NCBI GenBank assembly: GCA_005882635.1
Contig: VBFG01000011.1
Location: 1 to 35,130 of the forward strand
Origin: Chloroflexota bacterium
Lineage (GTDB): Bacteria; Chloroflexota; Limnocylindria; Limnocylindrales; CSP1-4
DNA: 35,130 bases
Reading direction: 5' to 3'
Shown here: one piece after another, positions 9,064 through 16,466 of the stretch
Numbering within the stretch: position 1 is the stretch's first letter
Layout of the letters: every line of letters starts with the position of its first letter
Position numbers and translations under genes: made by a program
Notes under the pieces: generated by a model
What the model was told of the DNA's origin: nothing
Databases searched by the model: none
What the model saw: the letters and a program-made list of their open reading frames with translations, nothing else

Positions 9064-9735
9064 ATGAAACTTCGCGTTCGGGTCCAGGCCAACCGGCTGG
9101 TCCTCGGAGAGGCGATCGCAGCCGCGATCGAGGACGTCGCGGGACTCCCCGTCGTCGCCGACACCACGGACCCGAGGCAGGTCCACCGGGCAGTGCGGCC
9201 GCCGCATGTGGTCGTCGTGGTCGGCAGCCGGATCGATGGCTCGATGAGCGCCGCCGTGGCTATGGCTCGACGGCGCTGGCGCCAGTCGGTCGTGATCGCC
9301 CTCGCCGAGACCGACCAGGTCGACGACGGGGTCGCGCTCGTTCGCCTCGGAGCGGACGCCTGGCTGCCCCGAAACGAGGGGCTCGACGTCCTGCGATCGA
9401 TGGTTGCCCGGATCGCGGCCGGAGAGCGGATCCTGCTCCCACCGGCGGCACTGGCGTCCATCGCGTCATCGCTCGGCCAGCTGTCAGCCGATCAAGCCGA
9501 CCCCGGGCGGCGCCTGACCGGCCGAGAGCGGCAGGTGCTCGAGTGCTTTGCCCGCGGGCTCCCGCGAACCGAGATCTCGGCGCTGCTCGGGATCAGTCGG
9601 GCGACGCTCCGGACCCACGTCCAGAACATCCTGCGGAAGCTCGAGCTGCATTCCATCGAGCAGGCCGCGTCCCTTCTCCGGACCGAGGAATCCGGCAACG
9701 CGCCGCTGACGCCCGCGACGGGATCCGCCGTCTGA
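9064..9735 (+). CDS. LuxR-family response-regulator-like transcription factor
   Basis: 223 residues. The C-terminal LuxR helix-turn-helix (about 148-212) is clear: LTGRERQVLECFARGLPRTEISALLGIS followed by ATLRTHVQNILRKLELHS. The N-terminal 120 residues have the size and strand pattern of a receiver domain (VVVVVGSRIDG, SVVIALAETDQ, VRLGADAWLPRNEG), but where the phosphorylated aspartate should be the strand ends in GSRID and the conserved lysine position is not obvious, so it may be a phosphorylation-independent pseudo-receiver. ATG at 9064 chosen for the strong GGGGGAGG site just upstream. The c-di-GMP enzyme gene follows 130 bases downstream behind its own promoter, so co-regulation is possible. 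Confidence 0.85.
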   Translation: MKLRVRVQANRLVLGEAIAAAIEDVAGLPVVADTTDPRQVHRAVRPPHVVVVVGSRIDGSMSAAVAMARRRWRQSVVIALAETDQVDDGVALVRLGADAWLPRNEGLDVLRSMVARIAAGERILLPPAALASIASSLGQLSADQADPGRRLTGRERQVLECFARGLPRTEISALLGISRATLRTHVQNILRKLELHSIEQAASLLRTEESGNAPLTPATGSAV

Positions 9736-9768
9736 GCGCGCAAGTCCGGACGAGCGTGTAGGGCGGCA

Positions 9769-9791
9769 TCCCCCGAACGGCGACTGGGGGA
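9769..9791 (+). terminator. Candidate hairpin after the LuxR-type gene
   Basis: TCCCCC and GGGGGA separated by 11 bases, about 35 bases after the stop codon. There is no T run, so rho-independent termination is uncertain; the second arm could also pair with the following CCCCCC. Confidence 0.3.
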
Positions 9792-9807
9792 CCCCCCGCA
9801 CGCCTCA

Positions 9808-9837
9808 TTGACCGACCGGTCAAGTCCGGGATATCCA
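9808..9837 (+). promoter_or_regulatory. Promoter with TetR-type operator upstream of the GGDEF/HD-GYP gene
   Basis: TTGACC (9808-9813) as -35 and TATCCA (9832-9837) as -10, 18 bases apart. The -35 is the left arm of a perfect inverted repeat, TTGACC-GACC-GGTCAA (9808-9823), the shape of many TetR-family operators. A bound repressor would cover the -35. No TetR gene is present in the window. Confidence 0.4.
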
Positions 9838-9867
9838 GACGGCCAACGGCCATCTCGGGGGAATCAC

Positions 9868-11673
9868 ATGACCGACGGCGAGTTGCGGGGCCGGGGAACG
9901 ATCCTCTACCCGCTCGTGTACGCGGCGACGCTCACGCTGGTCGCCGTGAGCTCGTTCGCCCTCGCGACGCTGGGCCACGACCACGTCATCGACACCGGAA
10001 TCCAGGTTTCTATGCGCGACGACCAGGCGGTCGTCCGCGGCTTCGTCGAGTCCAACTTGACCGCTGCCGACGTCCAGGGTGGGATCGCGACCCCCGACCG
10101 GCGCGTCGCGCTGGAAGCGTCGCTCGCCGATCTCGTGCGCCGTCACGGCTACGTCGGCGTCGAGGTGATCTCGGCCCGCGGGGCCGCGGTCCTCGCGGCG
10201 TCGGGTTCCGCCGCCGCTGCGCCCATCCCAGGGCAGACGACCCGCGCGATCTTCGACGGTCGTCCGAGCGCGTGGATCGCGAGCGACGCGGCTTCGGGGA
10301 CGTCTACGTTGATCGAGGCGATCCCCGTCCTCCAGGGCGGTGACGTGGTGCTGGCGTTCCAGATCCGACGCGACGCGGCGCCGATCATCGCCGGGGCCGG
10401 CGACGCGTGGCGCGACCTCGTGGTCGTCACCGTGTCGGCCGCGGTCGTGCTCGGCGTGCTCCTCTCCGCGATCTTCAGGGCGGCGAACATCCGGCTGCGG
10501 AAGCAGGACGCCGAGCTCCTCGAGACGCGCCGGCGGGATCCGCTCACGGGCCTCCTGAACCACGGCGCCGCGGTCACCGCGTTGACCGGACTCGTCGAGA
10601 AGGCGCGGGCCGATGCGAGCTCGATCGGCGTCGCCCTGGTCGACATCGACAACTTCCGGCTGCTGAACGACGTCCACGGCTCGACCGCCGGCGACCAGGC
10701 CCTGCTGGTCGTCGCGGCCGCTTTCCGCAAGGACGAGGAGCACTGGCTCGTGCTTTCTCGATTCGGGCCCGACGAATTCCTGGCCATCGCGCCGGCCTCG
10801 GTCGCGCGCGACCTCCCCGCGGCCGCCCAGCGCGTTCGGGATCGGCTTGGGGCAGAGCATCTGGATCTGCCGGGATCGGAGCGACTCCCGGTCACGGTCA
10901 GCATCGGGATCGCCTATTTCCCGTTCCACGCGGGCAGCGTGATCGAGCTCCTGTCCGCCGCGACGACCGCCCTCGCCGAGGCCAAGGCGAGCGGCGGCAA
11001 CGGCGTCGCGATCGCCGACGCCTGGACCAGCGAGCCCCGCGCGCCGCACACGACGTTCGACGTCCTCCAGGGTCTCGTCGTCGCGATCGACCGAAAGGAC
11101 CGCTACACGAAGCTCCATTCCGAGGACGTCGCTGCGTACGCCCTCTTCCTCGCCGACCGCCTCGGGTTGGCGGACGACGAGCGGGCCAGCCTGCGGATCG
11201 CAGCCCTCCTCCACGACGTCGGAAAGATCGGCATCCCCGATGACGTCCTGCGGAAACCGGGACGCCTGACACCGTACGAATTCGAGATCGTCAAGCAGCA
11301 CGTCGCGTTGGGCGACCTGATCGTGCGCGATGTTCCCGACGTGGCCCATATCCGGGAGGGAGTCCGCTACCACCACGAGCGCTGGGACGGCAACGGCTAC
11401 ATGCTCGGCCTGGCCGGCGAGAACATCCCGCTCATCGCCAGGATCCTCGCCGTCGCCGACGCCTTCTCCGCGATGACGACGAGCCGCCCGTACCGGAAGG
11501 CGGTCGCGACCGAGCGCGCCCTCGACGAGCTGCGGGCGGTCGCAGGCACGCAGCTGGATGCCTCCCTCGTGGAGGCGTTCGTCAGCGGCCTGGAGCTCGA
11601 CGCGGACGCCCCGCTGCCCGGCGTCGCCCGGAACAGCAAGCTCCTCTGGACCCCGACCACCCGGGCCGCGTGA
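9868..11673 (+). CDS. Membrane GGDEF / HD-GYP protein (cyclic-di-GMP phosphodiesterase)
   Basis: 601 residues. Two membrane segments (about 12-34 and 183-203) flank an extracellular sensor region of about 150 residues. Next comes a GGDEF domain (about 222-385) whose signature is FGPDEF (GGDEF changed to GPDEF) and which lacks the RxxD inhibitory site, so it is probably a nucleotide-binding regulatory domain rather than an active cyclase. The C-terminal HD-GYP domain (about 397-590) keeps the metal ligands: LLHDVGKIGIPD, KPGRLT, KQHVALGD, HHERWDGNGY, VADAFSAMT. GYP reads GYM. It most likely hydrolyses c-di-GMP. ATG 9868 chosen for the GGGGGA ribosome site; an earlier ATG at 9808 falls in the operator. 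Its stop overlaps the next start (GTGA). Confidence 0.9.
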   Translation: MTDGELRGRGTILYPLVYAATLTLVAVSSFALATLGHDHVIDTGIQVSMRDDQAVVRGFVESNLTAADVQGGIATPDRRVALEASLADLVRRHGYVGVEVISARGAAVLAASGSAAAAPIPGQTTRAIFDGRPSAWIASDAASGTSTLIEAIPVLQGGDVVLAFQIRRDAAPIIAGAGDAWRDLVVVTVSAAVVLGVLLSAIFRAANIRLRKQDAELLETRRRDPLTGLLNHGAAVTALTGLVEKARADASSIGVALVDIDNFRLLNDVHGSTAGDQALLVVAAAFRKDEEHWLVLSRFGPDEFLAIAPASVARDLPAAAQRVRDRLGAEHLDLPGSERLPVTVSIGIAYFPFHAGSVIELLSAATTALAEAKASGGNGVAIADAWTSEPRAPHTTFDVLQGLVVAIDRKDRYTKLHSEDVAAYALFLADRLGLADDERASLRIAALLHDVGKIGIPDDVLRKPGRLTPYEFEIVKQHVALGDLIVRDVPDVAHIREGVRYHHERWDGNGYMLGLAGENIPLIARILAVADAFSAMTTSRPYRKAVATERALDELRAVAGTQLDASLVEAFVSGLELDADAPLPGVARNSKLLWTPTTRAA

Positions 11674-12404
11674 GGCTCCGGATGGGCGGTCCCGCCGCAC
11701 GCCGTCCCGGCAGGAGAGGCGCCCTGGGCCAGGCCGGGCTCGTCGCCGGCGTGAGCCTGGTCCTCGCCCTGTTCATGGGCCTGCGGACTGCGAGCGGAGA
11801 CCCGGTTCACGGCGCGGAGCTCGTGCCCTCCTTGCCGGTCGCCCTGCCGTCCTTGCCTGTCTCGCTCCCGTCGCTGCCGGTCTCGCTCCCATCTCTGCCG
11901 CTGCCGACGCCGACCCTTCCGCTGCCGACGCCGACCCTGCCGCTGCCGACGCCGACCCTGCCGCTGCCGAGCCTGCCGCTGCCGACGCCCACGTTGCCGC
12001 TGCCGACACCGATCCTGCCACTGCCAACGCCGACGCTGCCACTGCCGAGCGGTTCACCGCGGCCCAGCCTGGGCGCGACGCCGACGATCGGCCCCGGCGA
12101 GTCGATCCCGGCGACGGGGTCGAGCGATCCCGGGTCGACCTCGTCGTCGAGCCCGGCCGTCAGCGCGGCCGCACCGGGGTTCGCCGGTGGCTCGGCCGGG
12201 CCCCTCGCGACGGAGCCGCCGTCGTCAGGTCCCGAGGTCGCCCCGCTGAACATCGTTATCCCTGGATTGATCGCCGGGATCCCGCTCGCGGTGGTTGCCC
12301 TGGCGGTGCTCGCGCAGGTCGCCGGGGGAGCGGCCTGGCTGCCGGTCGTCCGGCGGTGGCTGGACCGCCGCCTGATCCCCGGCCCGGGTCGGCGCCTCCC
12401 GTAG
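11670..12404 (+). CDS. Leu-Pro repeat protein with two membrane segments
   Basis: 244 residues, GTG start overlapping the stop of the GGDEF/HD-GYP gene. A basic N-terminus and a membrane segment (about 22-38, probably an uncleaved anchor or signal peptide) are followed by a tandem-repeat region (53-127) made of seven-residue units PSLPV[AS]L then LPLPTPT. A Ser/Pro/Gly-rich spacer follows, then a second membrane segment (about 193-218, NIVIPGLIAGIPLAVVALAVL) and a basic tail. The repeats probably form an extended polyproline-like rod outside the membrane. I recognise no family. Strict coupling to a c-di-GMP enzyme suggests an envelope or adhesion role, but this is inference. There is no LPXTG sorting signal. 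Confidence 0.7.
   Translation: MRLRMGGPAARRPGRRGALGQAGLVAGVSLVLALFMGLRTASGDPVHGAELVPSLPVALPSLPVSLPSLPVSLPSLPLPTPTLPLPTPTLPLPTPTLPLPSLPLPTPTLPLPTPILPLPTPTLPLPSGSPRPSLGATPTIGPGESIPATGSSDPGSTSSSSPAVSAAAPGFAGGSAGPLATEPPSSGPEVAPLNIVIPGLIAGIPLAVVALAVLAQVAGGAAWLPVVRRWLDRRLIPGPGRRLP
11826..12050 (+). repeat. Tandem 21-base coding repeats (Leu-Pro units)
   Basis: About ten 21-base units encoding PSLPV[AS]L (first part) and LPLPTPT (second part), with two shortened LPLPS units and one Thr-to-Ile variant. Neighbouring units are nearly identical in bases (CTGCCGCTGCCGACGCCGAC core), so the copy number probably varies between strains. Confidence 0.85.
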
Positions 12405-12482
12405 CGAAGGCAGACGACCGGGCGGTCGGGTCAGTTCAGAGGGACGCGACGGACGTCGTCCCCGTCACGGCCCTGTCCAGGT

Positions 12483-12511
12483 GAGACAGATCCTCCATCT
12501 CTGCCTAGAAT
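12483..12511 (+). promoter_or_regulatory. Promoter for a leaderless Crp/Fnr-type gene
   Basis: -35 GAGACA (12483-12488), 17-base spacer, -10 TAGAAT (12506-12511). The GTG start codon begins at 12519, where transcription would be expected to start, and there is no Shine-Dalgarno sequence. Confidence 0.6.
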
Positions 12512-12518
12512 TGCCTGC

Positions 12519-13301
12519 GTGCACCGGGGCGCGCGTTCCATCAGGGCGGGTGATTTCGTTGCGCCGACCAACGGTCGACCCAGCTCGCCGACGCCGCTGG
12601 AGTTGGCGCGACTCCTGCCGCTGCTCGAGCGGGCCCTCCCGCACAGTCGGGACGACTCTCGGCGCACACTCGTCAATCGGGCCAGGATCGCTCGCATCGG
12701 CCGTCAAGGGCTGATCTTCAAGCAGGGCGACCGGATGCCCTTGGTCCTGATCGTCGACGGTCATGCCGCCTTCCAACGGACGACCGTGGAAGGGAGGCTC
12801 CTAATCGTCGGTGTGGCGAACCCAGGCGCCCTGATCGGCCTGACGAGCATGTCCGGCGTCAAGGGCATGGGCGAGATGGTCGCGCTGACCGATGCCGTCG
12901 TCGCAATGTGGGATGGCGCGGAGCTACGGGATCTCGTCGCCGCGGACGCCGATCTTGGCCTCGACGTGATCGACGGGCTGGCGCTCTTCCTGGTCCTCAT
13001 GACCGAGAAGCTCGATGGCTACCTCCACCAGGACGCTCGACGGCGGGTGATCCGGGTCCTCGCACGCCATCGCGCGCTCTTCTTCGCCGACCCGCCGATC
13101 CTGTCCCGCGCGCACCTGCCGGGGCTCGTCGGCACGAGCCGTGAGATGACCGGCCGGGTTCTGCGTGACCTGGAGCGCGAGGGCGCCGTGGCGCGCGTCG
13201 GACGCACGGGACTCCGGCTCCTCGACGCCGACCGCCTCAGCGAGACCTCGGAGGGCGACGAGCCGATTGCCCTGGACCGCCGCCGGAGCCAATACACGTA
13301 G
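12519..13301 (+). CDS. Crp/Fnr-family transcriptional regulator
   Basis: 260 residues. After a roughly 35-residue N-terminal extension comes a cyclic-nucleotide-binding-like domain (about 36-160: RIGRQGLIFKQGDRMPLVLIVDGHAAF, VGVANPGALIGLTSM), a long dimerisation helix, and a winged helix-turn-helix (about 185-245: HLPGLVGTSREMTGRVLRDLEREGAVAR). The phosphate-binding cassette of true cAMP receptors is not conserved, and there are no cysteines for an Fnr iron-sulfur cluster, so the ligand is unknown. The GTG at 12519 is chosen because it coincides with the expected transcription start; a later start would cut into the domain only after residue 70. It converges on the HAD gene with a 21-base gap. 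Confidence 0.85.
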   Translation: MHRGARSIRAGDFVAPTNGRPSSPTPLELARLLPLLERALPHSRDDSRRTLVNRARIARIGRQGLIFKQGDRMPLVLIVDGHAAFQRTTVEGRLLIVGVANPGALIGLTSMSGVKGMGEMVALTDAVVAMWDGAELRDLVAADADLGLDVIDGLALFLVLMTEKLDGYLHQDARRRVIRVLARHRALFFADPPILSRAHLPGLVGTSREMTGRVLRDLEREGAVARVGRTGLRLLDADRLSETSEGDEPIALDRRRSQYT

Positions 13302-13322
13302 CCGGCCGGACTCTCAGCCCGG

Positions 13323-13970
13323 TTAGCGCGGGGCGACGGTCCCGGCAGCGGCAGCGATCGGCAGGCCGAGCGCTCGCAGCTCCACGCGGAGCGCGTCGGC
13401 ATCGACGAACTGGATCCCGCGGAAGCCCAGCTTCGCGGCCGCCCGGATGTTCGGCTCGTGGTCGTCGACGAAGACGGTCGAGCCCGGCTCGAGCCCGTAG
13501 CGGTCAACGAGGACGCGGAAAATCCGCGGGTCCGGCTTGATGACGTTCTCGTCGCCCGAGATCACGATCCCGTCGAACCACTCGAGGAACGTGTAGCGCG
13601 GGCGGGCGAGCGGAAACGTCTCGCCCGACCAGTTGCTCAGGGCATAGAGCCCGACAGGCGTCGAGCGGAGCTCGTCGAGGACGGCGACGGTCGGCTCGAT
13701 CGCCTCGCCGAGCGTCTCGGGCCAGCGCCGCCAGAAGGCCTCGATGAGGTCGCGGTGCTCGGGATGGCGTGCGGCGAGCTCGTCGATCGCCTCGGCCCAC
13801 GGGCGGCCGGCGTCCTGGGCGAGGTTCCACTCCGGCGTCGTGATCGTCGCGAGGAACTCCTCCATCGCGGCCTCGTCGTCGAACAGCGTCCGGTACAGGT
13901 AGCGCGGATCCCAGTCGATGAGGACGCCGCCAAGGTCGAAGGCGACGGCGTCGATGCGCGGCGGCTCCAT
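13323..13970 (-). CDS. HAD-family hydrolase (YihX/epoxide-hydrolase-N-like phosphatase)
   Basis: 215 residues from the ATG at 13970. All four HAD motifs are visible: motif I DLGGVLIDWDP (nucleophile at the first D, with the usual second D replaced by G as in the YihX/haloacid-dehalogenase-like branch), motif II ALSNWS, motif III lysine in VIKPDPRIF, and motif IV VFVDDHEPNI. The cap helices contain the YLYRTLFDDEAAMEEFL pattern of this branch. It probably dephosphorylates a small metabolite; the substrate is not predictable. The upstream in-frame ATG at 14030 would add 20 unmatched residues. A TAGCCT box lies eight bases before the chosen ATG and there is no ribosome site. Confidence 0.88.
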   Translation of the reverse strand: MEPPRIDAVAFDLGGVLIDWDPRYLYRTLFDDEAAMEEFLATITTPEWNLAQDAGRPWAEAIDELAARHPEHRDLIEAFWRRWPETLGEAIEPTVAVLDELRSTPVGLYALSNWSGETFPLARPRYTFLEWFDGIVISGDENVIKPDPRIFRVLVDRYGLEPGSTVFVDDHEPNIRAAAKLGFRGIQFVDADALRVELRALGLPIAAAAGTVAPR

Positions 13971-13978
13971 GGACCGCG

Positions 13979-13984
13979 AGGCTA
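13979..13984 (-). promoter_or_regulatory. Candidate -10 box for the HAD gene
   Basis: TAGCCT, eight bases before the ATG at 13970, with no Shine-Dalgarno sequence; another possible leaderless start. Confidence 0.3.
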
Positions 13985-14047
13985 CCGGATCGCCGGCGGT
14001 GGGCCGAGCGGATCCGGGAACGCGCGTCACGACGCGGGCTCTCGTCG

Positions 14048-14076
14048 TTGCCCGCGATCGGGTCCCCGGTTAGAAT
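14048..14076 (+). promoter_or_regulatory. Promoter of tRNA-Gly
   Basis: -35 TTGCCC (14048-14053), exactly 17 bases, -10 TAGAAT (14071-14076), 13 bases before the tRNA. The -10 is identical to that of the Crp/Fnr-type gene. Confidence 0.65.
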
Positions 14077-14089
14077 CCTGGCCTCCCGA

Positions 14090-14165
14090 GCGGGAGTAAC
14101 TCAGTTGGCAGAGTGTCAGCTTCCCAAGCTGAATGTCGCGGGTTCGAACCCCGTCTCCCGCTCCA
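14090..14165 (+). tRNA. tRNA-Gly (anticodon CCC)
   Basis: A 76-base cloverleaf: acceptor GCGGGAG/CTCCCGC, D arm ACTC..GAGT, anticodon stem TCAGC/GCTGA with loop TTCCCAA (anticodon CCC at 14123-14125), T arm GCGGG-TTCGAAC-CCCGT with one G-U pair, discriminator T and an encoded CCA. It reads GGG codons. A small protein gene begins 19 bases downstream with no terminator between. Confidence 0.96.
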
Positions 14166-14184
14166 TCTCCCCTCTCCGGACCGG

Positions 14185-14514
14185 ATGTCGGTCACGCGTC
14201 TAACGCTGTCCGTCTACCGGCCGCGGCCCGGGCGCGAGGGCGAGCTGCTGCCTCACCTCCACGAGGAGATCGCTGCCCTTCGCGCACGCGGCCACATCAC
14301 CGCCCGGCCCGCCGTGATCTGCCGCGCGCCGGATGGCGCCTACCTCGTCGTCTCCGAATGGGCCTCGCCGACCGCCGTTGACGACGCGCATGGCGACGAG
14401 TCGATCGTCGAGATCTGGCGCCGCAAGGACGGCCTCGCCGAGTACCTCGCGCCGGCCGATCTCGACGGCAGCGCCGCCCCGTTCGCCAGCTACGACGTGA
14501 TCGACGAGGCCTGA
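14185..14514 (+). CDS. Small antibiotic-biosynthesis-monooxygenase-like protein
   Basis: 109 residues from the ATG at 14185; an earlier in-frame ATG falls inside the tRNA and is rejected. The sequence (LTLSVYRPRPGREGELLPHLHEEIAALRARG, then AYLVVSEWASPTAVDDAH and VEIWRRKDGLAEYL) matches the beta-alpha-beta pattern of ABM/dimeric alpha-beta-barrel proteins, which are small cofactor-free or heme-related oxygenases or simply binding proteins. No catalytic residue can be named. The ribosome site is weak. The last 25 bases overlap the 3' end of the convergent GGDEF-EAL gene. Confidence 0.65.
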   Translation: MSVTRLTLSVYRPRPGREGELLPHLHEEIAALRARGHITARPAVICRAPDGAYLVVSEWASPTAVDDAHGDESIVEIWRRKDGLAEYLAPADLDGSAAPFASYDVIDEA

Positions 14515-16466
14515 ATCGGCAGTCCGCCCGGGCGGAGCAGCGCGGCGGCGTCCTCGGGCGGGGCTGGGCGGGCGAACAGGAAGCCCTGGCCCAGGTCGCA
14601 GCCGGCGTTCCGGACGAGCTCGGCCTGGCGCGGCCGCTCGATTCCCTCCGCGACGAGTTCGAGGCCGAGCGATCGGCCGAGCTGGGTGATCCCGCCGAGC
14701 AGCGCCGTGCCCTCGGCGGTGTCGACCGCGTCGGTGAACTCGCGGTCGATCTTGAGGATGTCCACCGCGAACCGGCGCAGATAGCTGATCGAGGCGTAGC
14801 CGGTCCCGAAGTCATCGATCGCCAGGCGGACGCCGAGGTTCTGGAGCTCCCGCAGGACCCGTTCGGCTCCGGGATCGGCGACGAGGATCGTCTCGGTCAT
14901 CTCGAGGATCAGCGTCCGCGGATCGAGGCCCGTCCGGTCCAGGATCGAGGCGACGTGCTCGATGACGTGCCCGTCGTGCAGCTGCGACCCGGACAGATTG
15001 ACCGACACCGCCAGCTCCGGCTCGAGCTCCTGCCACGCCCGGAGCTGCTTGCAGGCGGTCTCGAGGACCCAGTCGCCGATGCCGATGATCGCGCCGGTCG
15101 CCTCGGCCGTCGGGATGAAGGCCGCCGGCGAGAGCAGGCCGCGCTCGGGGTGCTGCCAGCGGATCAGCGCCTCGAACGAGCGGATCCGGCCGGACCGGAG
15201 CTCGATGATCGGCTGATAATGGAGCCGCAGCTCGCCCCGGCGGACCGCGCCGCGGAGGTCGGACCGCATCTTGGCTCCGTCGTCGGCCGCCGCCCGCGCC
15301 GACGCCTGGTAGACCTCGTGCTGGCTCTTGCCCGAGGCCTTGGCGATGTACATCGCGAAGTCGGCGTTCCGCACCAGGTCCTCGGGCGTGGTCGACAGGG
15401 CGTTTCCCACGTCGACGCCGACGCTGACCGACATGGTGATCTCGCGACCCGCCACAGTGAGGGGCTTCTGGAACGCCCGGACGACCCGCCGGGCGGCCAG
15501 GTGGGCGTCCTCGGGTGACTCGAGGTCCTCGATGAGGATCGCGAACTCGTCGCCGCTGAACCGCGCGACCGTATCGCCGGACCGGACGAGCTGCTGGAGG
15601 CGCTGTGAGATCGCGATCAGAGCCCGGTCGCCGACCTCGTGGCCGTGCGAATCGTTGATGACCTTGAAGTCGTCGACGTCGACGAAGACGAGCCCGACGA
15701 GCGGCAGCTTCGGGGCCCGGCCGCGGGCGAGGGCGTGCTCCATGCGGTCGCCGAGCAGGGCCCGGTTGGGGAGCCCGGTCAGGTGATCGTGGAACGCCTG
15801 GTGGCGAACCTCGGCGTAGAGCCGGGCGTTCTCGAGCATGACACCGGCCTCACTCGCCATCGACTGGGCGAGGTCGATCTGGCGGTCCGACAGCATCTGG
15901 CCGGAGAGCGAGATCAGCTCGACGGTGCCGATCGTCCGGCCACCGACGTTCATCGGCAGCTGGATCATCAGCTTCCCGCCCATCCCGAGGAGGAAGCTCA
16001 CCTCGCTCGAATCGGCGGTCGGATCGGCGGGGTCGGTGATGGACCGCTGGCCGCTCATCAGGACGCGCCGCGTCTCGGGGTAGTCGTCGAGGGGATAGAC
16101 GTCGATGAGGGCCGATCGCCGCGCGGCCGGGTGGTAGCCCGCCGTGACGACGGTGTCCTGGATCTTGTCCCAGGCGAAGATCCCGCACTCGTCGAACCCG
16201 ACCGCCCGTGCGATGTGGCTCGCGATCAGGTCGGCGAAGCCGCGGTCGTCGAGGGACTGGGCGAGCTCGCGGCCCATGTCGACGATGCACTCGAGCTCGC
16301 GCGTGCGCGCTGCCACCTCGTCGTACAGGCCGCGGGTGGTCCGCTCGGCGATCGCCTCGGCCTCGCGGCGGGCGAGCCGCTCACGATCGAGCCGACGCTT
16401 GAGGCGGTCGATCTCGGCCGCCTGGCTGCGTGCCGCCGTCCCGTTGGCGGTCCCGTTCCTAACCAA
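14490..16466 (-). CDS. GAF-GGDEF-EAL cyclic-di-GMP enzyme, partner of the adjacent H-NOX
   Basis: About 658 residues from a TTG at 16466 whose first eight bases overlap the H-NOX stop; no ATG or GTG occurs before the coiled coil, so the start is uncertain and an H-NOX fusion by frameshift cannot be excluded. Order: a coiled coil (about 15-60), GAF domain (about 60-225), GGDEF domain (about 225-390) with motif RFSGDEF and an intact inhibitory site RSGD five residues before it, and EAL domain (about 395-645) with EALIRW, VNLSGSQL, LEMTETI, IDDFGTGYAS, LKIDREF, LVAEGIE and GQGFLF. Both catalytic domains look complete, so it may make and degrade c-di-GMP, with H-NOX and GAF inputs choosing the direction. 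Ends in TAG inside the convergent ABM-like gene. Confidence 0.88.
   Translation of the reverse strand: MVRNGTANGTAARSQAAEIDRLKRRLDRERLARREAEAIAERTTRGLYDEVAARTRELECIVDMGRELAQSLDDRGFADLIASHIARAVGFDECGIFAWDKIQDTVVTAGYHPAARRSALIDVYPLDDYPETRRVLMSGQRSITDPADPTADSSEVSFLLGMGGKLMIQLPMNVGGRTIGTVELISLSGQMLSDRQIDLAQSMASEAGVMLENARLYAEVRHQAFHDHLTGLPNRALLGDRMEHALARGRAPKLPLVGLVFVDVDDFKVINDSHGHEVGDRALIAISQRLQQLVRSGDTVARFSGDEFAILIEDLESPEDAHLAARRVVRAFQKPLTVAGREITMSVSVGVDVGNALSTTPEDLVRNADFAMYIAKASGKSQHEVYQASARAAADDGAKMRSDLRGAVRRGELRLHYQPIIELRSGRIRSFEALIRWQHPERGLLSPAAFIPTAEATGAIIGIGDWVLETACKQLRAWQELEPELAVSVNLSGSQLHDGHVIEHVASILDRTGLDPRTLILEMTETILVADPGAERVLRELQNLGVRLAIDDFGTGYASISYLRRFAVDILKIDREFTDAVDTAEGTALLGGITQLGRSLGLELVAEGIERPRQAELVRNAGCDLGQGFLFARPAPPEDAAALLRPGGLPIQASSITS

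Noticed and set aside
9820-11700. A 626-codon open frame on the minus strand, longer than the gene opposite it
   Set aside because: It is Arg/Asp/Gly-rich with no conserved motif, and the opposite strand encodes clear GGDEF and HD-GYP domains. Long antisense frames are expected at this GC content.
11826-12050. A repeat array considered as a CRISPR
   Set aside because: Units are contiguous 21-base repeats without unique spacers, are in frame, and encode a regular Leu-Pro peptide.
14113-14184. N-terminal extension of the ABM-like gene into the tRNA
   Set aside because: It would translate the tRNA sequence; the ATG at 14185 begins the conserved fold directly.
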